Source: Paenibacillus sp. UNC499MF (lineage in GTDB: Bacteria; Bacillota; Bacilli; Paenibacillales; NBRC-103111). Taken from it: DNA of 64,000 nucleotides. Position numbers and translations under genes: made by a program. Below are positions 15,763-24,646 of this stretch, one piece after another. The stretch lies in contig NZ_FNVF01000012.1 of assembly GCF_900107975.1 (NCBI RefSeq), forward strand, positions 62,001 through 126,000. The letters are read 5' to 3'. The notes under the pieces were generated by a model, which saw nothing but the letters and a program-made list of their open reading frames with translations, was not told where the DNA came from and searched no databases. Position 1 is the first letter of the stretch; every line of letters begins with the position of its first letter.

Positions 15763-15863
15763 CAATTTCTGCTGCCGGATTTTACGGAAAGCGGATTACT
15801 GTGCTGCGGCAGTTCACCGTAAAGGAAGGAAGATTTTTATAACAAAAAAAGCTTGATAAACAG

Positions 15864-15875
15864 GAACGTTTGTTC
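15864..15875. promoter_or_regulatory. GAAC-N4-GTTC inverted repeat upstream of an acetyltransferase
   Basis: GAACGTTTGTTC lies over the promoter region (ATATAAG follows) of the GNAT gene. The core fits the Gram-positive LexA/DinR box GAAC-N4-GTTC, but the flanks are not C and G, and it also resembles the TetR-type core GAACGTTCGTTC found at 34411 and 35184. Confidence 0.4.
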
Positions 15876-15917
15876 TAATATAAGAATATTAGGTAATTAA
15901 TGGAGGGATTTACAGCG

Positions 15918-16451
15918 ATGGGCACACTTCATTCCGGCAAGAAGGATAACTTTAAAACTTCAATCCGTCCTTGGTCAGATACCGATTTCCCCCTGCTTCA
16001 GCGGATGAATACCGACGAAATGTGGGCCCATCTCGGAGGACCAGAAACGGAAGCTGCGGTAGCTTCCAGACACCAGAGGTATTTGAAACCCGTACCGGGC
16101 AAGGTCCGCATGTTTACCATTTTTTCAGATGAAGACACTGTGGGCAACGTAGGCTACTGGATGCAAAGCTGGAAAGATCAGAACGTTTATGAGGTGGGCT
16201 GGGGCGTACTGCCCGAATATCAAGGGCGCGGCATCGCTTTCACCGCAACTTCGGCCATGCTCGCCATTCTCCGAAACGATGTGCCCGGTGCAGTCGTTTA
16301 TGCGTTTCCCGACGTGTCCAATTCCGCTTCGAACGCCATTTGCAGGAAGCTCGGCTTCTCGCTCGCGGGAGAAACGGAAATCGAGTTTCCAGCAGGTTCC
16401 TGGATGAAGTCGAATGAATGGAGACTTCAACTTTCCGGACAAACAGAGTAG
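15918..16451 (+). CDS. GNAT-family N-acetyltransferase
   Basis: 177 residues from ATG 15918; GGAGGGATTTACAGC precedes it, and the ATG at 15900 lies in the ribosome site. RimJ/RimL-like pattern: TSIRPWSDTDFPLLQRM, then VGWGVLPEYQGRGIAFTA with the acetyl-CoA loop QGRGIA, and the SNSASNAICRKLGFSLAGE C-motif. Substrate unknown, small-molecule amine or protein N-terminus. Single gene with a possible LexA- or TetR-type site in its promoter. Confidence 0.85.
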   Translation: MGTLHSGKKDNFKTSIRPWSDTDFPLLQRMNTDEMWAHLGGPETEAAVASRHQRYLKPVPGKVRMFTIFSDEDTVGNVGYWMQSWKDQNVYEVGWGVLPEYQGRGIAFTATSAMLAILRNDVPGAVVYAFPDVSNSASNAICRKLGFSLAGETEIEFPAGSWMKSNEWRLQLSGQTE

Positions 16452-16754
16452 CTGACAGTTTCGTTTTCTTCTTTTTGAGTTACATCGGCCGCAATTCATG
16501 CCCGCGCTGGTTTTCTCAGTTTTGCCTAAGTTCTCAGATTGCCTGGCTTTGCGAGGTTTTGAGTCTGCCTGGTCCTCCGCCAAACTGTGTGTTTCCCGCA
16601 CCTTTTGGAGCCTAATACTCCCTGCTTTTCTCCGTACCGTACCCCATTTCTCAAGCGTTCCTGCATTTCTTCGATTGTTATCGGGTTGAGACCCCACTAT
16701 TTTACATATTCGGCGCCGCTATGAATGAACGGCAGCGCCGCTTCCCTTCTTTAC
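16452..16754. other. gene-free stretch
   Basis: Between two convergent genes. Open frames here overlap neighbours and lack ribosome sites and family signatures. I see no clear terminator, repeat or RNA. Confidence 0.5.
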
Positions 16755-17168
16755 TTAACTCTCATTCAACTGCAGCTGCCAGGTGACTCCGTAACGATCG
16801 CTAATCCAGCCGAACATTTTACTGAACGGATAAGATCCCAGTGGCATCAAAATCTGCCCTCCCCGGGACAATTCTTCGTAAACACGCTGAATTTCTTCCT
16901 CGTTCTCAAAAGCCGTATACAGCGAAATAGCGGGGGTAAACGTCCAATCGTGTTTTATATTGCTGTCGATGCACATAAAGACTTGTCCGTTTAAAGAAAA
17001 CGACGCGTGCATAACGCTTCCTTCCTCGCCGGGTTCGTTCGGACCGTATCGCGTTATCCGGATGATTTCCGAGTTTTCGAACACCGACGTATACAGATTC
17101 ATAGCTTCCTCCGCCTGCCCTGCAAAGGTCAGAAAAGGTGTTACCGGTGACATCTCACCCTTACTCAT
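16755..17168 (-). CDS. PhnB-like VOC-fold protein
   Basis: 137 residues with the PhnB/3-demethylubiquinone-9-methyltransferase-like glyoxalase fold: VTPFLTFAGQAEEAMNLYTS at the N-terminus, SLNGQVFMCIDSN, and the closing SYPFSKMFGWISDRYGVTWQ typical of this group. VOC proteins are metal-dependent or binding proteins with diverse substrates; this subgroup has no settled function. ATG 17168 follows AAAGGAGCGGTTCGA. Divergent from the large SLH hydrolase gene. Confidence 0.85.
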   Translation of the reverse strand: MSKGEMSPVTPFLTFAGQAEEAMNLYTSVFENSEIIRITRYGPNEPGEEGSVMHASFSLNGQVFMCIDSNIKHDWTFTPAISLYTAFENEEEIQRVYEELSRGGQILMPLGSYPFSKMFGWISDRYGVTWQLQLNES

Positions 17169-17392
17169 TCGAACCGCTCCTTTACGTAGTTATCTTGCAA
17201 AAGTTAAGAACAACGCATTGAATTTATGGAAAGCAAAAAATAAAATGGATTGATTCTCCAAATGTGTTTTTCTATAATAGAGCTGATTGCCAAAAACAGA
17301 AAGGAGGTCCCATTATAATTAAATAATGCCCCTATACATGGAGCATTTCCCAAAGCCGGCCCTTTTAAAAACAGATAAGGAGTGATACTTGA

Positions 17393-20300
17393 TTGGATCG
17401 CACATATAGGCGCACCCGTCCCGCTCTGTCATTTTTTACGGTCATCACGCTCTTGATCGGCTTATTCCCTTCAATTTCTGCAAGCGCTTACTCCGCCTCG
17501 GCTTCTTCCCTCGCCTCCAGCTCAGTAACCGGCATCACATACGGCTCTTACAGTTCCATCTCCTTGACGCCTAATCCGGTGACAGTTGCTCCCTCTTCCC
17601 TGCAGCAGTTTGCCGTATCCGCTTACGATGCCAACGGGAACGCGTCTCCACTTCAGGCGGGCGATGTCACTTGGTCTGCCGACAGCACGATCGGCACTGT
17701 GGATACGAATGGCTTGCTGACGGCTGCGCCGGTCGGCAGCGGCTTCAAAGCCGGTTATGTTACCGCTTCTTACGGAGGGTTAAAAACCCAAGCGCTCGTA
17801 ATGGTCGGAAACAAAGCGACAGCCTTGCTTGAAGATTTTGAGACCATTAACAACGGCAAAGCACTGTTAAGCGCTGGAACCGCGGGAGCGGCGGGTACGA
17901 AAAGCTCCATCGGGCTGGCGGAAAGACCGGAGCCGGTGCTTTACGGAAGCCGCTCTCTTAAATTTGCTTACGACATGAGAGGAACCGCCGGTACGTCGGC
18001 CGCATTCGTCAGTCTCCGGAATCCCGACACGGGAGCTCTCGACAGACCGATCGAGGGCACGCCGAAGAAGATCGGCGTCTGGGTTTACGGAGACGAGAGC
18101 AGTCATTGGCTGCGCGCAAGGCTCAGAAATCAGGCAGGTGTTTCTTTTACGGTCGATTTTACGAGCAGCACCGGCTTCAACTGGAAAGGATGGCGCTACG
18201 TAACGGCAGACATTCCTTCTTCACAGCCAGGTCCCTTCAAGTTTATGGATCTTTATCTGGTTGAAACGAAGGATACGAATAAAAATGCCGGGATCCTTTA
18301 TTACGACAGGTTGAGCGCAATCTACTCAAACACCGAAATTACAGGGCTGGACCTGACCGGATTGACTCCGATGAAAACCGGTCAGAGCAAGAACGCGGAG
18401 GTTTATGTGACCAAAGCCAACAGCACCTCGCCTCAACAAGTGGATAACGGAGTCAGTTTTTATAGCAGTAATCCCGATGTAGCCACCGTAGACGCCGGCG
18501 GCCGGGTAAGTGCTTTGAATGCCGGAAAAACGGTAATTGTCGCTATTTACTCCGACAGTCAGCCCGCCGCGTTTGAAGTGGACGTCACCTCTGACGAACC
18601 CCAGGTGCTGGGCATTCAGGCCTTTGCGCCGGAACGGCTTGAAGCAGGCCGAACGGGTGCTTCCAAAGTTTTCGCAGCTTACGCCAATCTGGCAGATCCG
18701 CTCGAAGTCACGAAAGAAGCCCGGTTCGTAAGCTCCAACCCTTCCGCAGCCGAAGTAACGGCGGACGGAAAAATCATAGCAAAATCGCCAGGTACCGCTT
18801 CGATTACGGTTAGTTTCGCGGGCCGGCAGACGACTGTTCCCGTTACGGTTATCGAACCCGTTCCGGTTCTTACCAAGATTCAGCTAACCGACGTCAAGTC
18901 GATGAAAATCGGAGCCGTGCGGCAGGCCAAAGTGCTTGCCACTTACACGCTGCTCGACGTACCTCAGCCGCCGGCGGCAGCGACAAGCGGCGTGGTCTTT
19001 ACGAGCAGTAATCCCGCAGCAGCCGAGATCGACGCCACAGGAGCAATTACGGCCAAGAGCATCGGTGTGACGACGATAAGCGCCTCGTTAAACGGCAAAA
19101 CCGACACGTATTCGCTCGTCGTTAACAAAGAAACCGGCGATCCGAAACGCGAAATGAGAGCCGCCTGGATCGCGACCGTCGAAAATATCGATTGGCCCGC
19201 AAAAGGAACATACGATGCGGGGCAGCAGAAACAACAGCTGATCCGTTTGCTTGACGAACTTCAAGCCACGGGAATCAATACCGTGATTTATCAGGTCCGT
19301 CCGACATCGGACGCTCTCTACCGTTCCGCCTTGAATCCATGGTCCGCCTGGCTGACGGGGACGCAGGGCAAGGATCCGGGTTATGATCCGCTTGCCTTCG
19401 CCATCCAGGAAGCCCATAAACGGAATATGGAGCTTCACGCCTGGTTCAACCCATACCGCATCAGCAACGATACGGATAAAAGCAAGCTGGCGGATAATAA
19501 TCCCGCGGTTCTGCATCCCGATTGGGTCGTCTCTTACGGAGGCAAGCTCGGCTACAATCCCGGCAAACCGGAAGTGAAACGGTATATCATCGACAGCATC
19601 ATGGAAGTGGTAAACAACTATGATATCGACGCGGTACATTTTGACGATTATTTCTATCCTTATCCCGTAACCGGCGTGGATTACCCCGACGCTGCGGAAT
19701 ATGCGGCCTACGGATCGGGTATGAACATAGCGGATTGGCGCCGCAGCAATGTAGACTCGCTGATCCGGCAGCTCTCGGGCGAAATTAAAAAATCCAAATC
19801 TTACGTGCAGTTCGGCATTAGTCCATTCGGCATCTGGAAAAATAAAGCGAACGATCCGGGAGGTTCCGAAACGAACGGACTGGAAAGCTACTCGGCGATC
19901 TATGCCGACAGCAAAAAATGGGTGGACGAACAATGGATCGACTACATTACGCCTCAGCTGTACTGGAACATCAATTACAGTCCAGCTGCCTACGATAAGC
20001 TTATCGACTGGTGGAAGCGGCAGGTAGAGGGCAAACACGTTCTGCTCTACGCGGGTCACGGCGTTCATAAGATCGGAGCAGACGACCCGAACTGGCTGGA
20101 TCCGGACCAGCTGCCTAACCAAATTTTGTTCAATCGGAATTTCACCGACGTTAAAGGAAGTATGTTCTTCTCCGCCGCGCAGGTTCTGGAAAACAAACTT
20201 GGTTTTCAAGACCGCTTAAAAACCGACTTGTATCTCTATCCGGCCCTTATGCCGGAAATGAGCTGGCTTTCCAAGTCGATCCCGGCCGCCCCGGCCGTAA

Positions 20301-21772
20301 CGGCAGCAGCTGAAAGCAGTGGAATCAAGCTGAGTATCCGAAACGAGGCGGGCGGCACGGCCGGCACCTATGTGATTTACAGATCTGAGGGCACCGGGGC
20401 AGCAGACATTTCGAATCCCGCTCACATCTGGAAGCAGGTAAAAGCAGGACCTGCGGGACTCCAAACCGTGCCGGACACCACCGTGCAAGCGGGCAAGACC
20501 TACACGTACGTCGTGACGGCTCTCGAACGCGGAAGCAGCTTGGAAAGCCAAGGAACCACCGTTACGGCAACCGCGCAGTCTTCTTCGGGCTCAGACGGCT
20601 CGGGTTCGGGAGGCTCTGGCTCGGGAGGCGGTACGGGACCAACGAGTCCGACGGTTCCTACGCCTTCACCGCCGGGCGGGATTCAAATCATAGACCCGTC
20701 CGAGCTTAAGGAAACAGACGGTAAAGTAACCGTTTCCGTCCCGGCGGGCATCCGCGAGATACATCTGCCGGCCAAAACGGGTACGATTATCGGCGGCAGC
20801 CGCCCGCTTATTCTTCAGTTTGCCGATGTAAGTGTGTCGGTCCCGAACCCGGTCATACAACAGTGGCAGGCGCTGACGGCCGATACCGGCGCGAAGCTGG
20901 TTTTCAAAGCCGAGCCTGTCGATGGAAGCCGGCTGCAAGCTCTGCTGCAAACGGCCAAGCACAAAATGGGCGTTGAGGTCCGAAGCCGGGGAATGTACGA
21001 CTTCCGGATGGAAGTCCAATCCGGAGGCGAATCCAAAGCCGTGTTGGACCGCTTCTCTGCTCCGCTTGAAATCGCGTTTCATGGGGCGGGAGGAAGCGAC
21101 TTGAACCGTACGTCGCTTTATCACCTGGTCGAAGACGGAACGCTTCAATATGTCGCCGAACAGAAATTATCAGGCAGCGGAACGATTGTGGCGAACATCA
21201 GCCATTTCAGCACTTACGGCTTGTTGGAAGTAACCAAATCATTCCTGGATGTAGACGCCGGCCATTGGGCGTATCCGGCAATCAGCGAACTGAGCCGTAA
21301 GCTGATCATAAACGGTGTTACCGAGAACCTTTTCAGTCCCCAGCGCCAAGTGACCCGGGCCGAGTTCGCCGCCCTGCTCGTACGCGCTCTGGGGCTTCCC
21401 CAAAAATCGGGAACTCCCTTCACGGACGTAAAAGCCGGAGACTGGTTCGCCGGAGAAGTCGCAGCGGCATTTCATGCGGGAATCGTGACCGGTATGACGG
21501 ATTCGCAATTTGAGCCCGGCGGAACGGTCACCCGCGAGCAAATGGCGGCAATGCTGGTCCGTGCCTACGAGATGGAACACGGAAAGCTGACGGCCGCGGC
21601 GCCTCCCCTATCCTTCACGGATGCCGAAAGCATCCGCGAATGGGCTAAGGGCGACGTCGCGAAAGCAGTCGCCTCCGGGCTCCTGAACGGGCGCGAAGGC
21701 AACTTATTCGCGCCTCAAGCTATCCTTAACCGTGCGGAAAGCGCACAGGCGGTTTACAATCTTTTGAAATAA
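17393..21772 (+). CDS. S-layer-anchored family-10-like glycosyl hydrolase (GHL10/DUF187) with Big2 and SLH domains
   Basis: 1459 residues. TTG 17393 is set by AAGGAGTGAT upstream. Order: signal peptide (about 1-33); Ig-like Big domain (about 50-135); a jelly-roll carbohydrate-binding-like region (about 150-310); Big2-type repeats (about 315-580); catalytic TIM barrel of the GHL10/DUF187 type (588-940: MRAAWIATVENIDWP, HAWFNPYRI, AVHFDDYFYPYP, QFGISPFGIWKN, YITPQLYWNI); fibronectin-III-like domain (about 963-1060); Ser/Gly/Pro linker; beta-rich module (about 1100-1280); three SLH repeats (1283-1334, 1342-1394, 1407-1459). It should be exposed on the cell wall, cleaving peptidoglycan or polysaccharide; the substrate is not known. 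Single-gene unit with a strong terminator. Confidence 0.9.
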   Translation: MDRTYRRTRPALSFFTVITLLIGLFPSISASAYSASASSLASSSVTGITYGSYSSISLTPNPVTVAPSSLQQFAVSAYDANGNASPLQAGDVTWSADSTIGTVDTNGLLTAAPVGSGFKAGYVTASYGGLKTQALVMVGNKATALLEDFETINNGKALLSAGTAGAAGTKSSIGLAERPEPVLYGSRSLKFAYDMRGTAGTSAAFVSLRNPDTGALDRPIEGTPKKIGVWVYGDESSHWLRARLRNQAGVSFTVDFTSSTGFNWKGWRYVTADIPSSQPGPFKFMDLYLVETKDTNKNAGILYYDRLSAIYSNTEITGLDLTGLTPMKTGQSKNAEVYVTKANSTSPQQVDNGVSFYSSNPDVATVDAGGRVSALNAGKTVIVAIYSDSQPAAFEVDVTSDEPQVLGIQAFAPERLEAGRTGASKVFAAYANLADPLEVTKEARFVSSNPSAAEVTADGKIIAKSPGTASITVSFAGRQTTVPVTVIEPVPVLTKIQLTDVKSMKIGAVRQAKVLATYTLLDVPQPPAAATSGVVFTSSNPAAAEIDATGAITAKSIGVTTISASLNGKTDTYSLVVNKETGDPKREMRAAWIATVENIDWPAKGTYDAGQQKQQLIRLLDELQATGINTVIYQVRPTSDALYRSALNPWSAWLTGTQGKDPGYDPLAFAIQEAHKRNMELHAWFNPYRISNDTDKSKLADNNPAVLHPDWVVSYGGKLGYNPGKPEVKRYIIDSIMEVVNNYDIDAVHFDDYFYPYPVTGVDYPDAAEYAAYGSGMNIADWRRSNVDSLIRQLSGEIKKSKSYVQFGISPFGIWKNKANDPGGSETNGLESYSAIYADSKKWVDEQWIDYITPQLYWNINYSPAAYDKLIDWWKRQVEGKHVLLYAGHGVHKIGADDPNWLDPDQLPNQILFNRNFTDVKGSMFFSAAQVLENKLGFQDRLKTDLYLYPALMPEMSWLSKSIPAAPAVTAAAESSGIKLSIRNEAGGTAGTYVIYRSEGTGAADISNPAHIWKQVKAGPAGLQTVPDTTVQAGKTYTYVVTALERGSSLESQGTTVTATAQSSSGSDGSGSGGSGSGGGTGPTSPTVPTPSPPGGIQIIDPSELKETDGKVTVSVPAGIREIHLPAKTGTIIGGSRPLILQFADVSVSVPNPVIQQWQALTADTGAKLVFKAEPVDGSRLQALLQTAKHKMGVEVRSRGMYDFRMEVQSGGESKAVLDRFSAPLEIAFHGAGGSDLNRTSLYHLVEDGTLQYVAEQKLSGSGTIVANISHFSTYGLLEVTKSFLDVDAGHWAYPAISELSRKLIINGVTENLFSPQRQVTRAEFAALLVRALGLPQKSGTPFTDVKAGDWFAGEVAAAFHAGIVTGMTDSQFEPGGTVTREQMAAMLVRAYEMEHGKLTAAAPPLSFTDAESIREWAKGDVAKAVASGLLNGREGNLFAPQAILNRAESAQAVYNLLK

Positions 21773-21804
21773 CGGGCAGCTCGCCCGCCCTCCCGCAAAA
21801 AAAC

Positions 21805-21843
21805 ACAAGCTGGCACCGGAAAATTCCGGGCCAGCTTGTTTTA
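21805..21843. terminator. bidirectional terminator between convergent genes
   Basis: ACAAGCTGGC / GCCAGCTTGT stem enclosing a further CCGGAA/TTCCGG pairing; T-run on the plus strand and an A-run before it that serves the minus strand. Confidence 0.85.
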
Positions 21844-21877
21844 TGAAACGGGATAATTGCATAGATTTCGGTTTGCT

Positions 21878-22216
21878 TTACTTGATGTAATCTTTGATGT
21901 ACCGGTCTCCCCAATCGCACATTTGATCCAGAATCGATTTTAACGACCAGCCCAGGGGACTCAGCTCATAGACCACTTTAGGAGGCACCTGATTATAAAC
22001 GGTTCTGGTAATAATTTCGTCTTCCACAAGCTCTTTAAGCTGCTGCGTCAACATTTTCTGGGTGATGGCCGGTATATCTTTTTTCAGCTCGCTCGTTCTT
22101 TTGGGGCCTTCGGTCAGGTAGCACAAAATAACGGTTTTCCACTTACCCCCGATAACATCGAGAGTCGCTTCTACCGGAATATTATATCTGCGTTTATTTT
22201 TTGGCTTTACGGTCAT
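21878..22216 (-). CDS. HxlR-family transcriptional regulator
   Basis: 112 residues from ATG 22216 (GTG 22228 is an alternative four codons upstream). Typical HxlR winged helix: YNIPVEATLDVIGGKWKTVI, then LTQQLKELVEDEIITRTVYN and VVYELSPLGWSLKSILDQM. Members such as HypR, YodB and HxlR sense thiol stress or aldehydes through an N-terminal Cys; here Cys occurs only at about residues 32 and 101, so that mechanism may differ. It is divergent from a quinone-reductase-like gene, its likely target. Confidence 0.88.
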   Translation of the reverse strand: MTVKPKNKRRYNIPVEATLDVIGGKWKTVILCYLTEGPKRTSELKKDIPAITQKMLTQQLKELVEDEIITRTVYNQVPPKVVYELSPLGWSLKSILDQMCDWGDRYIKDYIK

Positions 22217-22373
22217 GAGCTGCTGCACATCCTTATCGTCCGAATGTCTTTCGTACGCTTCCTACGCCCATTTTAACCTACACCGCTGTCATTAACCAGT
22301 ATTTGTCTAAAATGCGAGCCTGCATTCAAGTGTAAAATGGCCCGTGAAAAGTATGCCGCAAAAGGAATTTTCA

Positions 22374-22391
22374 AGGCACCGATTGGTGCCT
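22374..22391. repeat. inverted repeat in the HxlR / flavoprotein intergenic region
   Basis: AGGCACC gatt GGTGCCT, perfect 7-bp arms. The gap (22217-22683) also contains AAGTGCGTACTT (about 22419-22430), a second short palindrome. Either could be the HxlR operator. Confidence 0.5.
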
Positions 22392-22492
22392 ATAACACTA
22401 TTTGGTAGCAATAGAACAAAAAAGTGCGTACTTCCCATCCCCGGTTTCGGGAGGCATAATACCCTTGTACCCGGTAAAAAGAGGGAACTCCG

Positions 22493-22687
22493 GTGCCTAT
22501 GAAGATTCTTAAAGTGCGATGGACAAATCTATCGGAACAACGTCCGGAGGGCCGCCTTTTTCACGAAGCATTCATGAGACGCAAGAAAGGCTTCTTAGCG
22601 GTGTTATTTCTAAATGAAGAGCATGTCCGGGATCGTTCGAAGAGATTCGGCATGCGTATTTTTATTATCAAGGAGGTTAAAAAATGA
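22493..22687 (+). CDS. possible small basic protein translationally coupled to the flavoprotein
   Basis: 64 codons from GTG 22493 (GAGGGAACTCCG upstream); the TGA overlaps the ATG of the next gene as ATGA. The product is basic and has no recognisable family; its final codons encode the neighbour's ribosome site. The position would allow translational coupling, but the composition is not convincing and it may be only a leader. Confidence 0.25.
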   Translation: MPMKILKVRWTNLSEQRPEGRLFHEAFMRRKKGFLAVLFLNEEHVRDRSKRFGMRIFIIKEVKK

Positions 22688-23259
22688 AAGTGCTGACGGT
22701 TGTTACCCACCCGAGAACCGATTCCCTGACCATGGCGGTTGCCGACCGCTTCGTTCAAGGCTTGAAGGAGGCAGGACACGAAACGGAAGTGCTGGATCTT
22801 TACCGCAGCGGGTTTGACCCCGTCCTGAATGAACCGGATGAACCCGACTGGACGGACAGCGGCAAGCAATATTCCGCTGAAGTGCATACCGAAATGGAGC
22901 GCATGAACCGCCACGAAGGGTTGGCTTACATTTTCCCGCTTTGGTGGTACGGGATGCCGGCTATGCTGAAAGGATATATCGATCGCGTGTGGAACCACGG
23001 TTTCGCCTATGGTCCCCGCAAGCTGCATCACCGGAAAGTATTGTGGCTCAGCCTGGCCGCAGCTACTTCGGAGCAGTTGGCCAAAAGAAAGTACGACGAG
23101 ATGGTACACCATCAGCTCAATGTCGGCTTGGCGGAATATGCCGGTATTTCAACTTCCAAAACTGAATTCTTGTATGATACGTTGAACGCCGATCCCGGTC
23201 ATATTCAAGATTTGCTTGAGCAGGCCTACAAGCACGGGCTGCACTACAGCCGCGAGTAG
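22684..23259 (+). CDS. NAD(P)H quinone oxidoreductase, flavodoxin-like (MdaB/YwrO type)
   Basis: 191 residues. Flavodoxin-fold features: KVLTVVTHPRTDSLTMAVA phosphate-binding loop, FPLWWYGMPAMLKGYIDRVW substrate/flavin segment (about 80-100) and GFAYG flavin-contact region. The family reduces quinones or azo compounds by two electrons with bound FMN/FAD. AAGGAGGTTAAAAA gives a perfect start. It is divergent from HxlR, the usual layout for a stress-inducible reductase. It ends at the bidirectional hairpin at 23282. Confidence 0.9.
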   Translation: MKVLTVVTHPRTDSLTMAVADRFVQGLKEAGHETEVLDLYRSGFDPVLNEPDEPDWTDSGKQYSAEVHTEMERMNRHEGLAYIFPLWWYGMPAMLKGYIDRVWNHGFAYGPRKLHHRKVLWLSLAAATSEQLAKRKYDEMVHHQLNVGLAEYAGISTSKTEFLYDTLNADPGHIQDLLEQAYKHGLHYSRE

Positions 23260-23281
23260 CAGACGCCTCTCTTTGCCCTGC

Positions 23282-23322
23282 AAAAAAAGGCACATAACCC
23301 CATGGGGATAGGTGCCTTTTTC
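23282..23322. terminator. bidirectional terminator
   Basis: AAGGCAC / GTGCCTT arms with an inner CCCCATGGGG palindrome and runs of T on both strands. It closes the flavoprotein gene on the plus strand and the 31-codon gene on the minus strand. Confidence 0.85.
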
Positions 23323-23328
23323 CTATAA

Positions 23329-23424
23329 TCATTTATTTGCAGTCTGCACAGCCTTGACATAACAAGACTGATCGACCACGTTTTGAACGGCGGGTGCTTT
23401 CGGATTGATTCCATGGGCGTCCAT
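23329..23424 (-). CDS. 31-residue peptide gene downstream of a CPBP protease
   Basis: ATG at 23424 is preceded by a strong AAGGGAGGATTTAC ribosome site and TGA lies at 23331-23329, seven bases before a terminator. The peptide begins MDAHGINPKAPAVQN, has one Cys (residue 21, SCYVK) and a short hydrophilic C-terminus ending TANK; there is no signal peptide or membrane helix. It is 55 bases downstream of the CPBP protease gene on the same strand. I do not recognise the family. A precursor of a secreted or signalling peptide matured by the neighbouring protease is a reasonable hypothesis; a regulatory or structural small protein is the alternative. Confidence 0.65.
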   Translation of the reverse strand: MDAHGINPKAPAVQNVVDQSCYVKAVQTANK

Positions 23425-23479
23425 GTAAATCCTCCCTTGCGGCACAGGTTACGTACTATTTATGCCGAAGGAGGCGTGC

Positions 23480-24310
23480 CTAATCGCGAAGCTCCTTTTG
23501 CCTGTTTCTGTTCCGGTACGTCCAGCCGAGAAGGACAGCTATGCCGACGATTACGGAACCGAGCGATACCAGATAACTTCCGTAAGGCGACAAATATTCC
23601 ACTTCAATAAGGGCGAAATCGGAAGGAACTATCACAAAACGGACTATTTCCAGCCAAGCCAGATGAAATCCGATACACATCCACAAATTTCCGGAGAAAA
23701 TCCGGCACAATTGAAGCGCGGTACCGAAGGCAATCAGATTCACGATATAGTCGAAGGTGATCAGATCCCATGTCCCCACTCCGGCGGCAACCATAGCGGC
23801 AGTTAAAGCGACAGGGGCTGACACAAAAAGAACGACCTGCAAAAGCAGAGCCAGCCAACTGCCGAATCGTGTGCGCAGGTTGGTGTACAGATAGCCCCGA
23901 AACGTCACTTCCTCCGGAAACGCCTCGTAAAAAAAAGCGATCGGAATGTTAATCAGAATGACAAGCAGAGTCTCGACAGGCAAATGTACATCCACCACGC
24001 GGATCCAGCCTGCCAGCGTTCCCGCGAGCAAAGCAACGCCCATCATGGCACTTAAAAAGCCCGCTCCAAGCAGCAGGTACGGAAGTCCCGACGGCAAAGG
24101 ACTCAGCCCCAAACCGCTCCATGGCCTGTTGTCGGCATACCGTCTCAGCAAATAAATTAGCGGCACGGCGACACTCGACGTCACGACCGCGAGAATAATC
24201 TGCTGGGCAAGGACGGGAAAACCGTACCTTTGTGCGGCCAGAGTAACGATGACAGCCAGTCCCAATGCGGCAACGAACGACAGCCAGCCGAGCAGGATAC
24301 GCCAACCCAA
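23480..24310 (-). CDS. CPBP-family intramembrane metalloprotease
   Basis: 276 residues with about eight hydrophobic helices. The CPBP/CAAX-prenyl-protease motif is FYEAFPEEVTFRGYLY (Glu-Glu-x3-Arg, about 130-145), with the second conserved His in MCIGFHLAW (about 220). Enzymes of this family are glutamate-type membrane proteases; bacterial members often process or give immunity to peptides. TTG 24310 is chosen because GGAAGGATTCAC precedes it; no ATG with a site exists. A 31-codon peptide gene follows on the same strand. Substrate unknown. Confidence 0.88.
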   Translation of the reverse strand: MGWRILLGWLSFVAALGLAVIVTLAAQRYGFPVLAQQIILAVVTSSVAVPLIYLLRRYADNRPWSGLGLSPLPSGLPYLLLGAGFLSAMMGVALLAGTLAGWIRVVDVHLPVETLLVILINIPIAFFYEAFPEEVTFRGYLYTNLRTRFGSWLALLLQVVLFVSAPVALTAAMVAAGVGTWDLITFDYIVNLIAFGTALQLCRIFSGNLWMCIGFHLAWLEIVRFVIVPSDFALIEVEYLSPYGSYLVSLGSVIVGIAVLLGWTYRNRNRQKELRD

Positions 24311-24646
24311 GTGAATCCTTCCTTCGCTATCCCGGATAAAACGCGTGGACGCATGGCTTCGCTCCGTATCAACTGAAGGGTTAATAACACATTCTCCTCT
24401 CTTAAACTCCTGGGCGTCTCTCTACCTTTTCTATCGACACCTTGTATATATAGTAGGTTGAAAAGAATTATGTGCTTGGAAAGCGCCCATTTATCGGATA
24501 TTTTCGCAAAAATGGCCGGATGTTCCCCGATTCTTGGGGCCCTGAATGGGCTTAGCTTTTCCCCGGCTAAACCATACCTTACATAATCCCGCCGTAAACG
24601 GGCATATTAGATCAGAAAAAATAGGCGAAATAAGGGAGCGAAACGT
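24311..24646. other. divergent promoter region
   Basis: Gap between the CPBP gene (minus) and the DUF3231 gene (plus). An AT-rich tract TGTATATATAGTAGG at about 24443-24457 offers a -10 region for the minus strand. No coding frame is convincing. Confidence 0.4.

Noticed and set aside
19088-20209. 373-codon frame opposite the large hydrolase gene
   Set aside because: Antisense shadow of the catalytic barrel of the glycosyl-hydrolase-like protein.
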